DNA of 64,000 nucleotides from Chloroflexota bacterium (GTDB taxonomy: Bacteria > Chloroflexota > Anaerolineae > UBA4142 > SHND01): contig JACQWQ010000071.1 of NCBI GenBank assembly GCA_016209205.1, positions 1-64,000 of the forward strand, in the 5' to 3' direction. Positions within the stretch are counted from its first letter, which is position 1; every line of letters starts with the position of its first letter. This document shows, one piece after another, positions 19,896 through 29,715 of this stretch. The notes under the pieces are model-generated. The model was not told where the DNA came from. It saw only the letters and a program-made list of their open reading frames with translations, and made no database searches. The translations under genes and the position numbers were made by a program.

Positions 19896-21156
19896 ATTTT
19901 TTCATCACGGCCTCGCGCTCGGGACCGTTGGCGACAAAGCGGACAGGGACGCCGGACAATTTTTCAATCGCCTCCACGTAGCGCTGCGCGTTCTGGGGCA
20001 GCGCGCGGAACTTGCGAATGCCGCGAATATCTTCACTCCATCCGCGAAACGAACGGAATATAGGTTCGACGCGTCCGAGCCGCGCCGCATCCAAATCCGC
20101 GTAATGCACGGGTTTGCCATCCAATTTGTAGCCGACGCCGATTTTCAATTCGTCAATGCCGCTCAGCGTGTCGAGTTTGGTGACAAACAACGCGTCGGTG
20201 CCGTTGATTTGCGCGGAGAATTTGATGATTTCCAAATCGAGCCAACCCGCGCGGCGCGTGCGTCCCGTCGTCGCGGCGGTTTCGGAGAGCTGCGGTCTCA
20301 CCGGATGATCGTCGGCGAGTTCCGTCGGCATCGGACCCGCGCCGACGCGCGTGGTGTACGCTTTGGTCACGCCAATCACACGCGAAATTTTGCGCGGTGG
20401 AATGCCCAGCCCGGCAGTCGCGGCGGACGCGAGCGTGGTAGATGCGGTGACAAACGGATACGTGCCCCAATCGGGATCGAGCAGCGAACCCATCGCCTGT
20501 TCGAGCAAAAAGTTTTTGTTTTGTGTCAAACCTTTTTGCACGATGGGCGCGAGTTCGGTGATGTATGGCTTGAGTTGTTCGTAATAGTTCCAGTATTCCT
20601 CGCGCACCGTTTCGTAATCGAACGCGGCGCCGCCGAGTGCGGTGATGATTTTATTTTTCAAACCGAGCTGCACTTGCAGGCGTTCGTCAAACGTGCCGCC
20701 GATAAAATCCGCCCAGCGCAAACCGTTGTAAGAAATTTTGTCGGCGAACGCGGGTCCAATGCCGCGCCGCGTCGTGCCCGTCGCGCCCGCGCCTTTGGCA
20801 TCTTCATACAATCCATCGAGGATCTTGTGATACGGCATGATGAGATGCGCGCGCTGTGAGATATGCAAACGCTTTTCAAATTTCACGCCCGCTTCCCGGA
20901 TTTCCTGCATTTCCTTCACAAGCACCGCCGGATCAATCACCATACCGTTGCCCATCAAACATTGCGTGTGCGGATAAAAAATTCCCGACGGCACGAGATG
21001 GATTTTGAACGTGCCCAGTTCGTTGACGACGGTGTGCCCCGCGTTATTGCCGCCATTGTACCGCGCGACAAAATTCGCGTCGCGCGCAAAATAATCAATC
21101 GCCTTGCCTTTGCCTTCGTCGCCCCATTGCGAGCCGATGATCACTGTGACGGACAT
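19894..21156 (-). CDS. purA: Adenylosuccinate synthase
   Basis: SVTVIIGSQWGDEGKGKAIDYFA, GTTRRGIGPAFADK; ORF upstream of MSVTV is translated repeat. Confidence 0.96.
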   Translation of the reverse strand: MSVTVIIGSQWGDEGKGKAIDYFARDANFVARYNGGNNAGHTVVNELGTFKIHLVPSGIFYPHTQCLMGNGMVIDPAVLVKEMQEIREAGVKFEKRLHISQRAHLIMPYHKILDGLYEDAKGAGATGTTRRGIGPAFADKISYNGLRWADFIGGTFDERLQVQLGLKNKIITALGGAAFDYETVREEYWNYYEQLKPYITELAPIVQKGLTQNKNFLLEQAMGSLLDPDWGTYPFVTASTTLASAATAGLGIPPRKISRVIGVTKAYTTRVGAGPMPTELADDHPVRPQLSETAATTGRTRRAGWLDLEIIKFSAQINGTDALFVTKLDTLSGIDELKIGVGYKLDGKPVHYADLDAARLGRVEPIFRSFRGWSEDIRGIRKFRALPQNAQRYVEAIEKLSGVPVRFVANGPEREAVMKK

Positions 21157-21179
21157 GAGTCCTCCCAAAGACGTGATGC

Positions 21180-21375
21180 GTGAAACGTCAAACGTGAAAC
21201 GTGAAGCGTGAAACGTCAAACGTGAAACGTCAAACGTGAAACGTGAAGCGTCAAACGTGAAACGTCAAACGTGAAACGTCAAACGTGAAGGATGAAGCGT
21301 CAGGCGTCAAACGTCAAGCGCATTGCCGATTGTGCATTGTCCATTGTGCATTGCCCATTGTCCATTGTGCATTGA
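21180..21375. repeat. Two adjacent heptamer arrays: GTGAAAC/GTCAAAC (21180-21312) and ATTGTGC/ATTGTCC (21321-21374)
   Basis: Strict 7-bp period, between purB stop and purA start. Confidence 0.95.
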
Positions 21376-22743
21376 TTATTCTTCCAATGCTTTGTGGGTC
21401 AATTGTTCCGCGAGTCCGAGATAACTTGTCGGCGATAAGGCGCGCAGTTGTTCACGCACCGCGTCGGGCAGCGCGAGCGTGTCAACCCACACCAAATACG
21501 CGTTGCGCGTCAGCGTTTTGCCGCGCGTCAATGTTTTTAATTGCTCGTACGCATCCGGCACACCCGCGGCGCGCAAAATCGTCTGCGCCCCTTCGGCAAT
21601 GATTTCCCAATGCGCTTCCAAAGCCGCGCGCAAATTTTCCGGGTCCGGTTCGATTTTATCGAGACCGTGCAAGATGCTTTGCCACGCGACGAGGGAATGT
21701 CCGAACGCGACGCCGAACGTGCGCCGCGTCGTCGAATCCGACAAATCGCGCTGCAACCGCGACACGGGCAGCTTGCGCGCGAAAAATTCCCAGAGCGCGT
21801 TCGCGAGGCCGAGATTGCCTTCGGCATTTTCAAAATCAATCGGATTCACTTTTTGCGGCATGGTCGAGGAACCGACTTGGACCTGCTCCACTTTTTGACG
21901 CAGCCAATCGTCGCTGATGTAACGCCACAGATCTTGGACAAAATCGAGCAGGATTGAATTGGTCAAACGCAGCGCATCAAAATATTGAATCCAATTGTCG
22001 TACGGCATCAACTGGGTATTGTGCAGCGAAGGCGCGAGGCCCAGCGAATCGAGAAATTGCGTGTGAAAGGTCAACCAATCTACTTTAGGTGCGGCAGCGG
22101 CGAGCGCGTTGAAATTGCCGACCGCGCCGGTGAGCTTGGCGGTGAATTTATGGCTGCGCAGACGCGTATACTGGACGCGCAGGCGCGCATAATAATTTGC
22201 CAATTCCTTGCCCAGCGTCGTCGGCACGGCGGGCTGCCCGTGCGTCCGCGCGAGCATCGGCGTCGCGGCGTTCGTTTGCGCGAGCTGCTTGAGACGCGTC
22301 AGCACTTTATCCAACTCGGGCAAGATGACCACGTCGCGCGATTCGAGCAGCGCAAACGCAATCGCGGTCTGATTCACGTCTTCGGAGGTCAAGCCAAAGT
22401 GCAGCCACGACGCGAGGTCTTGCAGCGTCGTGTTCTCAAAGCGTTCACGCAAAAAATACTCGACCGCTTTGACGTCGTGTCGCGTTTCGCGTTCGAGCAT
22501 TTGAATACGCTGTGCGGCGCCCGTCGAAAAAAGTTCGAGGATCGAAAGAAGGAATTGGTCTTCTGCGGCGGTCAATTTGCGGACCAAGCCGGTGTGTTGT
22601 GACAACGCGCGCAGGTATGCGATTTCAACGCCCACGCGGTCGCGAAAGAGCGCGTATTCGGACATGTACTCGCGCAGCGAATCTACTGTGCGCGCGTAGC
22701 GCCCATCGAGCGGCGAAAGCGCAAAGAGTTCATAGTCGCTCAT
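21376..22743 (-). CDS. purB: Adenylosuccinate lyase
   Basis: SPLDGRYARTVDSLREYMSE, SSTMPQKVNPIDFENAEGNLG. Confidence 0.96.
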   Translation of the reverse strand: MSDYELFALSPLDGRYARTVDSLREYMSEYALFRDRVGVEIAYLRALSQHTGLVRKLTAAEDQFLLSILELFSTGAAQRIQMLERETRHDVKAVEYFLRERFENTTLQDLASWLHFGLTSEDVNQTAIAFALLESRDVVILPELDKVLTRLKQLAQTNAATPMLARTHGQPAVPTTLGKELANYYARLRVQYTRLRSHKFTAKLTGAVGNFNALAAAAPKVDWLTFHTQFLDSLGLAPSLHNTQLMPYDNWIQYFDALRLTNSILLDFVQDLWRYISDDWLRQKVEQVQVGSSTMPQKVNPIDFENAEGNLGLANALWEFFARKLPVSRLQRDLSDSTTRRTFGVAFGHSLVAWQSILHGLDKIEPDPENLRAALEAHWEIIAEGAQTILRAAGVPDAYEQLKTLTRGKTLTRNAYLVWVDTLALPDAVREQLRALSPTSYLGLAEQLTHKALEE

Positions 22744-22868
22744 GGCGAGGATGGATTATAAAACGGGTTGGAGGAAATGGCTAGCTGTTGGGGCGGGGCG
22801 ACTATTTTTTATCTCTCCGATTCCCCTTTATAATGCGCCGCGCGTGCATTCCACCCAAGGAGCATTGG

Positions 22869-24080
22869 ATGACAGAAGCATGGCTGGTGTTGGAAGACGG
22901 CACGCAATGGCGCGGCGTCGCATTTGGCGCGCAAGGAACGCGCGCGGCAGAAGTTGTTTTCAATACCTCGCTGACGGGCTATCAAGAAGTCCTCACCGAT
23001 CCCTCGTATTACGGACAAATCGTCGTCATGACGGCGGCGCAGATTGGCAATACGGGCATCAATCGCGCGGATATGGAATCCGCGCGTGTGTGGTTGTCCG
23101 GTTTCGCGGTACGCGACGCGAGTCGCATCCCCAGCAATTGGCGCGCGGAACAAGCGCTCGACGCGTTTTTGCGCGCGCAAAATGTCGTCGGCATTTCCGA
23201 ACTGGATACGCGCGGTCTCGTGCGCCATTTGCGTACGCGCGGCGTCATGCGCGGCGTCCTCTCGTCCGAAATTCTCGACGCGGAAAAACTACACCAACGC
23301 GCGCTCGACGCGCCCGACATGAACGGCGCGGATTTGGTGCAGTACGTGACGTGCGCGGAAGCGTATCATTGGGATGAAAAAGCGGAGGAGCGTTGGTACG
23401 AATACGCGTCAAACGTGAAACGTGAAACAGCCCGCCCTGGGCATGGCGAAGGGTCAAACGTGAAACGTGAAACGTCAAACGTGAAACGTCACCCGTCACC
23501 CGTCACCCGTCACTCTCCCCTTTACGTCGTCGCGTATGACTATGGAATCAAGCATAACATTTTGCGGTTGCTGACCTCGCGCGGCTGCCGCGTCACGGTT
23601 GTGCCTGCGCGAATGTCTGCCGACGAGGTGCTGGCGTTGAATCCCGACGGGATTTTTTTGTCGAATGGCCCGGGCGATCCTGCCGCCGTCACGTACGCGA
23701 TTGAAAACGTGCGCGCGCTGCTGGGACGCAAACCGATTTTTGGCATTTGTCTCGGACATCAAATCGTCGCGCTCGCGCTTGGCGGCGAAACCTACAAATT
23801 AAAATTCGGGCATCGCGGCGCGAACCAACCTGTAAAAAATCTGGTCACGGGGCACGTCGAAATCACCACACACAATCACGGTTTCGCCGTCCGCGCCAGC
23901 TCCCTCCCCTCGCACGTCGAAATCACACATCTTAATCTCAACGACGACTGCGTGGAAGGATTACGCGCGCCGTCGCTCAACGTCCTCGCCGCGCAGTTCC
24001 ATCCCGAAAGCGCGGGGGGCACGCACGACGCGCTGGGATTGTTTGATGAATTTATGCAAAGGATGAAGGCGGAAGGATGA
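22869..24080 (+). CDS. carA: Carbamoyl-phosphate synthase small subunit (with repeat-derived linker insertion)
   Basis: TEAWLVLEDGTQWRGVAFGA, NTSLTGYQEVLTDPSY, GATase GICLGHQIVALALGG. Confidence 0.96.
   Translation: MTEAWLVLEDGTQWRGVAFGAQGTRAAEVVFNTSLTGYQEVLTDPSYYGQIVVMTAAQIGNTGINRADMESARVWLSGFAVRDASRIPSNWRAEQALDAFLRAQNVVGISELDTRGLVRHLRTRGVMRGVLSSEILDAEKLHQRALDAPDMNGADLVQYVTCAEAYHWDEKAEERWYEYASNVKRETARPGHGEGSNVKRETSNVKRHPSPVTRHSPLYVVAYDYGIKHNILRLLTSRGCRVTVVPARMSADEVLALNPDGIFLSNGPGDPAAVTYAIENVRALLGRKPIFGICLGHQIVALALGGETYKLKFGHRGANQPVKNLVTGHVEITTHNHGFAVRASSLPSHVEITHLNLNDDCVEGLRAPSLNVLAAQFHPESAGGTHDALGLFDEFMQRMKAEG
23406..23518 (+). repeat. Heptamer arrays inside carA, translated in frame (SNVKRETARPGHGEGSNVKRETSNVKRHPSPVTRHS)
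   Basis: GTGAAAC/GTCAAAC units then CACCCGT x3. Confidence 0.95.
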
Positions 24081-24134
24081 AGGCGGAATCGAAACCCGCT
24101 TTTTTCATCCTTCATCCTTCATCCTTCATCCTTT
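24059..24134. repeat. Heptamer arrays in inverted orientation (GGATGAA/GGCGGAA ... TTCATCC x4) between carA and carB
   Basis: carA stop TGA is inside GGATGAA; forms a potential hairpin. Confidence 0.9.
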
Positions 24135-27100
24135 ATGAAACGAAACGACATTTCTTCCGTCCTCATTATCGGTTCCGGTCCCATTGTGATCGGTCAAGCG
24201 TGCGAATTTGATTACGCGGGCGCGCAGGCGTGCAAGGTGCTGCGGCGCGAAGGGTATCGCGTCATTTTGGTCAACAGCAATCCCGCGACGATCATGACCG
24301 ACCCTGAATTCGCGGACGCGACGTACATCGAACCGCTGACCGTCGAGATTTTGGAAAAAATTATTGCACAAGAAAAACCCGACGCGCTGTTGCCGACTGT
24401 CGGCGCGCAGACCGCGCTCAATCTCGCGGTGGAATTGAGCAAGCGCGGCGTGTTGGAAAAATACAATGTGCAGCTATTGGGCGCGCAGGTCCATTCCATC
24501 GAACTCGCCGAAGACCGGCAATTGTTCAAAGCCGCGATGCGCGAGGTCGCGCTTGATGTTCCCGAAAGCGATACGGTGACGAGCGTGGACGACGCGCTAA
24601 AACTCGCGGACGAAATCGGCTATCCCGTATTGATTCGACCGTCGTTCACGCTCGGCGGCGCAGGCGCGGGGATTGCGTACAACGCGAACGAGCTGCGCGA
24701 ACGCGCGGGACGCGGTTTGCGCGCGTCGCCCGTGAATCAGGTGCTCATCGAGCAATCGGTTTCGGGCTGGAAAGAGTATGAATTAGAAGTGATGCGCGAC
24801 GCGGCAGACCAATTCGTCGTGATTTGTTCGATTGAAAATCTCGACGCGATGGGCGTGCACACGGGCGACAGCATCACCGTTGCGCCCGCGATGACGCTCA
24901 CCGACCGCGAATATCAACGTTTGCGCGACGCGGCAAAAAAAGTGTTGAGCGCGGTCGGCGTGGCAACCGGCGGCAGTAATGTGCAATTCGCGGTGAACCC
25001 GCGCGACGGCAAGCTGGTGGTGATTGAGATGAACCCGCGCGTTTCGCGTTCTTCCGCGCTCGCGTCCAAAGCCACGGGCTTTCCGATTGCCAAAATCGCC
25101 GCGCTGCTCGCGGTCGGTTACACACTCGACGAAATCAAAAACGATATTACGCGTGTCACGCCCGCGAGTTTCGAGCCGAGCATTGATTATGTCGTCGTAA
25201 AAATTCCGCGCTGGGCGTTTGAAAAATTTCCAAGCGCGGACGCGACACTTGGACCACAAATGAAATCGGTGGGCGAAGTGATGGCGCTGGGCGGGACGTT
25301 TCGGGAGGCGCTGCAGAAGGCGATAAGAGGTTTGGAAATTGGCGCGTATGGGTTAAAGAGAAACGAGAAACGAGAAACGAGAAACGAGATTGGAGACTGG
25401 AGACTGGAGACTGGGGACTTGAATATCGCGCATGTGGCGCATGAATCGGGATACGACGTTTGGTTTGTGGAACAATTGCGCGCCATTGTGGAAACCGAAC
25501 GCGCGTTGTCAAAAGAGTCGCTTGGTTCGTTAAATGCGGAATTGTTGCGCCGCGCGAAACGCGATGGATTCAGCGACCGCGCGATTGGGGAGTTGGTTGG
25601 CGCGAGTGAGATGCAGGTGAGAGTGAAACGTGATGCGTCAAACGTCAAGTCGGTGTATCAACGTGTGGATACGTGCGCGGCGGAATTTGAGGCGTTCACG
25701 CCGTACTTGTATTCGACGTACGCGGGAACACGCGACGAAGCGGAACCGACAATGCGGCGCAAAGCGTTGATTCTCGGCGGCGGACCGAATCGCATCGGAC
25801 AAGGCATCGAGTTTGACTATTGCTGTGTGCACGCGTGCTACGCGTTAAAAGATTTGGATGTCGAAACGATCATGCTCAACTGCAATCCCGAAACGGTGAG
25901 CACGGATTACGACACTGCCGACCGTTTGTATTTTGAACCGGTCACATTTGAAAATGTGATGGACGTGATCGAGTTGGAAAAACCCGACGGCGTGTTGATT
26001 CAATTTGGCGGACAAACACCGCTCAATCTGGCGCGCGCATTGGAAAACGCGGGCGTGAAAATTTGGGGCACGTCGCCCGATGCCATTGATGCGGCAGAAG
26101 ATCGCGGGCGTTTTGGCGCGCTGCTGCGCGAGTTAGACATTCCCGCGCCCGAGCACGGCACCGCGCGTTCGTTGATCGAAGCGCGACGTGTGGCGACGCG
26201 CATCGGTTATCCGGTGATGGTGCGCCCGTCGTTCGTGTTGGGCGGACGCGCGATGGCGATTGTATACGACGACGCCGACCTCGCACATTTTATCGAACAA
26301 GCCGCGAGTGTTGCCACTGCGACGCATGAACATTTGGTTGCAACATCAAGTGTTCATGCGTCGGAACACTCCGTTTTGATTGATCGTTATCTGGAAGACG
26401 CGTTCGAGATAGACGTGGACTGTGTGTGCGACGGCGCAGATGTCGTGATTGGGGGCATCATGCAGCACATTGAAGAAGCGGGGATTCATTCGGGCGACAG
26501 CGCGTGTGTTTTGCCGCCGTTCAAAATTTCGCAATATCATCTCGACATTATGCGCGACTATACGACGCGCCTCGCGTTGAAACTCGGCGTGCGCGGCTTG
26601 ATGAACGCGCAGTTTGCGATCAAAGATGAAGTCGTTTACGTGTTGGAAGTGAACCCACGCGCGAGTCGCACGGTGCCGTTTGTGAGCAAAGCAACGGGCG
26701 TGCCGCTCGCGCGCATCGCCGCGCAAATCGCGACGGGCAAAACGCTGCGCGAAATTGGTTTCGTCGCGGAACCGCACGTTGACGGATTTTTTGTAAAAGA
26801 GGTTGTGCTGCCGTTCGACAAATTTGACGGTACGCCCGTGCGTCTCGGACCCGAAATGCGTTCGACGGGCGAAGTGATGGGGCACGCGTCGTCATTCGGT
26901 CACGCGTTCGCCAAAGCCGAAATGGCGGCAGGCACATTGCTGCCCACGAAAGGACGCGCGTTTTTGAGCGTCAACGATTTCGACAAGGGCGCAATCGTGA
27001 AACTCGCACGCGATTTATGTCGGTTGGGCTGGGATTTATGCGCGACGCGCGGCACGGCGGAATGGCTGCGCCGCGTTGGTTTGCAAGTCGAAACGCTCAA

Positions 27101-27353
27101 CAAAGTTTCGGAAGGTGCGCCGCACATTCTCGACGCGATTGCGCGCGGGGAAATTGATTTGATTGTCAACACGCCGCTCGGTCGTCAAGCGCACAGCGAC
27201 GGTGAAGAATTGCGCCGCGCGGCGGTGCGGTATCGCGTGCCGCTGCTGACGACATTATCGGCAACGGCGGCGGCGGTGGGGGCGATACGCGCGCTGCAAA
27301 TGAAAGAGTTGAGGGTGCGGAGTTTGCAGGAGCATCATGGGAACGGGAACTGA
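24135..27353 (+). CDS. carB: Carbamoyl-phosphate synthase large subunit (with two repeat-derived segments)
   Basis: Full CarB architecture ([45 protein letters not shown]-like C-terminus). Confidence 0.96.
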   Translation: MKRNDISSVLIIGSGPIVIGQACEFDYAGAQACKVLRREGYRVILVNSNPATIMTDPEFADATYIEPLTVEILEKIIAQEKPDALLPTVGAQTALNLAVELSKRGVLEKYNVQLLGAQVHSIELAEDRQLFKAAMREVALDVPESDTVTSVDDALKLADEIGYPVLIRPSFTLGGAGAGIAYNANELRERAGRGLRASPVNQVLIEQSVSGWKEYELEVMRDAADQFVVICSIENLDAMGVHTGDSITVAPAMTLTDREYQRLRDAAKKVLSAVGVATGGSNVQFAVNPRDGKLVVIEMNPRVSRSSALASKATGFPIAKIAALLAVGYTLDEIKNDITRVTPASFEPSIDYVVVKIPRWAFEKFPSADATLGPQMKSVGEVMALGGTFREALQKAIRGLEIGAYGLKRNEKRETRNEIGDWRLETGDLNIAHVAHESGYDVWFVEQLRAIVETERALSKESLGSLNAELLRRAKRDGFSDRAIGELVGASEMQVRVKRDASNVKSVYQRVDTCAAEFEAFTPYLYSTYAGTRDEAEPTMRRKALILGGGPNRIGQGIEFDYCCVHACYALKDLDVETIMLNCNPETVSTDYDTADRLYFEPVTFENVMDVIELEKPDGVLIQFGGQTPLNLARALENAGVKIWGTSPDAIDAAEDRGRFGALLRELDIPAPEHGTARSLIEARRVATRIGYPVMVRPSFVLGGRAMAIVYDDADLAHFIEQAASVATATHEHLVATSSVHASEHSVLIDRYLEDAFEIDVDCVCDGADVVIGGIMQHIEEAGIHSGDSACVLPPFKISQYHLDIMRDYTTRLALKLGVRGLMNAQFAIKDEVVYVLEVNPRASRTVPFVSKATGVPLARIAAQIATGKTLREIGFVAEPHVDGFFVKEVVLPFDKFDGTPVRLGPEMRSTGEVMGHASSFGHAFAKAEMAAGTLLPTKGRAFLSVNDFDKGAIVKLARDLCRLGWDLCATRGTAEWLRRVGLQVETLNKVSEGAPHILDAIARGEIDLIVNTPLGRQAHSDGEELRRAAVRYRVPLLTTLSATAAAVGAIRALQMKELRVRSLQEHHGNGN
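25355..25421 (+). repeat. Heptamer array within carB: GAGAAAC x4 then GAGACTG x3
   Basis: AAAGAGAAACGAGAAACGAGAAACGAGAAACGAGATTGGAGACTGGAGACTGGAGACTGGGG; encodes [21 protein letters not shown]. Confidence 0.95.
25620..25650 (+). repeat. Short GTGAAAC-type heptamer run within carB
   Basis: GAGAGTGAAACGTGATGCGTCAAACGTCAAG; encodes [10 protein letters not shown]. Confidence 0.7.
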
Positions 27354-27420
27354 GGGAACTGCGGGAACGGAGGGAAAGGAGGGAACGGGAAATGAGGGAA
27401 CTGCGGGAACTGCGGAAAAA
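27336..27420. repeat. Nonamer array (GGGAACTGA/GGGAACTGC) overlapping the carB stop
   Basis: GGGAACTGA GGGAACTGC GGGAACGGA GGGAAAGGA ... GGGAACTGC GGGAACTGC. Confidence 0.88.
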
Positions 27421-27586
27421 GTAGAGCATCGCAGACGCTTGCGTTTGGCGGTGTTTTTTTGTTGTTGGAGAGCGACAAAATAGTTTTATGAAAATTAACG
27501 TTACTGTTAATAATCGTTGACAGATTTCGCGTTCCCACTTAAAATAGATTGATGAAACTATACAATTTTGTCAAGGTATAGCAATC

Positions 27587-28282
27587 ATGGATCTTACAGC
27601 TGCTAGAGCGTTGGCTGCCCAACAACAAATCAGCATTGACTTTATCGTGCGCGAAGAGTACGAGTTGCTGCTGTTGAAGGAACTCTACGAAAGTGAATTC
27701 GGCGCGCACCTTGTCTTCAAGGGCGGCACCGCGCTGCGCTTGGTGTATGGCTCGCCGCGCTTTTCAGAGGATTTGGATTTCAGCGCCATTGGGGAATTGG
27801 ACGCAGAAAAATTTGCCGCTGTGCTCCAAAGGAGCACGAACAAATACCCTGCAATTGTCGGCATCGAGAGTCGCGCGAAATTCTATACGCTCTTTGCCGG
27901 CGCGAAAATTAAGGAAAATTTTTTGACGCGCGCGTTTCAGATCAAAATCGAAATTTCCAAACGCAAGGGCAAACTCGTTCAGGGTGAAGATTTTACCGAA
28001 CGCGTTATCACAAGCCAGCACGCGCCCTTGACCGTTCTCGCGCGTGTCGCCACGTTGGAATTGATGCTGCGCGAAAAAAAAGATGCGCTCAAAAATCGGC
28101 GCGCGGCGCGGGATGTGTTTGATTATTGGTTCATTCATCAATTGCTCAAGCAAGAGGCGCAAGTGGATTTGACAGGATTCGATATAGAGCTGGCAAAAGC
28201 AGAATTACATCGCCTGTTGCCGCGTTCGTATTGGAGAGTCGTTGACGCATGGCTCGCATCCGCCCCAAAGACTCGGCGCTGA
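27587..28282 (+). CDS. AbiEii/AbiGii-family nucleotidyltransferase toxin
   Basis: HLVFKGGTALRLVYGSPRFSEDLDFSA nucleotidyltransferase signature. Confidence 0.85.
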   Translation: MDLTAARALAAQQQISIDFIVREEYELLLLKELYESEFGAHLVFKGGTALRLVYGSPRFSEDLDFSAIGELDAEKFAAVLQRSTNKYPAIVGIESRAKFYTLFAGAKIKENFLTRAFQIKIEISKRKGKLVQGEDFTERVITSQHAPLTVLARVATLELMLREKKDALKNRRAARDVFDYWFIHQLLKQEAQVDLTGFDIELAKAELHRLLPRSYWRVVDAWLASAPKTRR

Positions 28283-28908
28283 TTTCCCGATTGCTCGGTT
28301 TGCCCAAACCGTACTTTACTGCGACAGACCTTGAAAAAATTTTGGGGCTGCCGCGCGCGAGTTTGTACGTGACATTGACGCGGCTCGTGCAAGCGGGCGT
28401 TCTCGTGCGGCTCCGCAAAAATGTGTACAAGCTCGCCCTCGCGCCGACGGAAAGCGAAAAGGCAGCAAGCGAGTTGTACTTTCCCTCCTATCTTTCGTTT
28501 GAGAGCGCGTTGTCAAAATACGGCATCCTCTCGCAGATTCCCTATACGTTGACATTCGCCACGACGCGCCCGTCGAAAAAAATGATGTTGGGAAATGTGC
28601 AGATCGAATATCGCCGCTTGAAACGCGATTTATTCTTTGGCTATGCGCTCGAGAACGGAATCTATATCGCCACGCCCGAAAAGGCGCTGCTGGATGAATT
28701 GTATCTATCGAGTCGCGGCAAAGCAACGCTTGACATTGCGGAACTGGATTTGCGCGAAATCAATCTGGCGCGGTTGGAAGAGTACGCGGACAAGTTTCCG
28801 CGTTACACCAATTCATTGTTGGCGCGCGTGAAAGAATTGATTGGCACGACGCCGACAACACTGGAGACGAGAGAGAGAGTTGGGTGGGGGAAAGGGGAGA
28901 AGCGATAG
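28249..28908 (+). CDS. AbiEi-like winged-helix antitoxin/transcriptional regulator
   Basis: FTATDLEKILGLPRASLYVTLTRLVQAGVLVRLRKNVYKLA; IATPEKALLDELYLSSRG; 34-bp overlap with the toxin ORF. Confidence 0.8.
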   Translation: MARIRPKDSALISRLLGLPKPYFTATDLEKILGLPRASLYVTLTRLVQAGVLVRLRKNVYKLALAPTESEKAASELYFPSYLSFESALSKYGILSQIPYTLTFATTRPSKKMMLGNVQIEYRRLKRDLFFGYALENGIYIATPEKALLDELYLSSRGKATLDIAELDLREINLARLEEYADKFPRYTNSLLARVKELIGTTPTTLETRERVGWGKGEKR

Positions 28909-28980
28909 AGAGGGCGAATAATACAACAGGGCGCACAACGCGCGACTGCCAAATTCGTTCGTCCATTACGGATTCAATGA

Positions 28981-29409
28981 TCAATTGGCAACCCAGACCG
29001 TTTTTGGAAATGATTTGTTGACGGCGTTGACCAATCTTTCATCGGCTGTAATAAAGACACATTGTTCGCGCTCACTCAAAGCAATGTACAGCGAATCGTA
29101 CACCGTACGTTCATGCGCCATCGCAATTTGAAATGCGTGCCCCAACAATTCAGCCGAAGGGATCAACGCGATATCCATTTCTCGAAATGCGGCAATGATT
29201 TGCTCCGCGTCTGCTTTGGCTAACCCCTGGAGCCGGATTTTTTTCCAGACAATGTTTCCGATTTCAGCGACGAGCAAATCGGGCGCAAGCAATGTCAACT
29301 CGCCCGACTCGTAACCTTCCAGAACACGCCGCGCCTCTGCGGATAATGGCTCTGTCACAAACCACTTGATGACAACGCTGCTATCAATGACGATTCTGTC
29401 CATCTTCAC
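28981..29409 (-). CDS. PIN-domain (VapC-like) toxin
   Basis: RIVIDSSVVIKWFVTEPLS...APDLLVAEIGNIVWK...TVYDSLYIALSEREQCVFITADERLVNAV. Confidence 0.9.
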   Translation of the reverse strand: MKMDRIVIDSSVVIKWFVTEPLSAEARRVLEGYESGELTLLAPDLLVAEIGNIVWKKIRLQGLAKADAEQIIAAFREMDIALIPSAELLGHAFQIAMAHERTVYDSLYIALSEREQCVFITADERLVNAVNKSFPKTVWVAN

Positions 29410-29654
29410 CGCTCGCGATCCGCGCGAATCAACTCTGTGCTGTCTTGCATTTCGCCGTAAGTTTTCAACAGACGCGCGCGCATTTCATCAATACGACGCA
29501 CCTGTTCTTGGCGACGGTGCAGCTCTTCTGTTTGCGCTTGCCAAACCTCGATGAGTTTTTGGATAAACTCTTCCAGATTCTCAAACCCGCCATTGTGGGC
29601 AGTGGTCTGTAATTTCTGATACAGCATGTCGGAAACGGTTAAGGTTTGATACAT
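29406..29654 (-). CDS. Putative VapB-like antitoxin
   Basis: Small ORF overlapping the PIN gene start; MYQTLTVSDMLYQKLQTTAHNGGFENLEEFIQKLIEVW. Confidence 0.75.
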   Translation of the reverse strand: MYQTLTVSDMLYQKLQTTAHNGGFENLEEFIQKLIEVWQAQTEELHRRQEQVRRIDEMRARLLKTYGEMQDSTELIRADRER

Positions 29655-29715
29655 GGAGAATCTCCTTCTCTTTGTCTATTTCTAATTGATGAGCAAGTTG
29701 TGATCGCTCACGCGG

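Noticed and set aside
21157-21219. Extended N-terminus of PurA (MTFHASRFTFDVSRITSLGGL)
   Set aside because: Translated repeat; the conserved PurA start is MSVTVIIGSQWGDEGKGK at 21156.
20865-21219. Promoter call inside the purB-purA spacer
   Set aside because: Spacer is dominated by repeats; no convincing -35/-10 boxes could be distinguished from low-complexity sequence.
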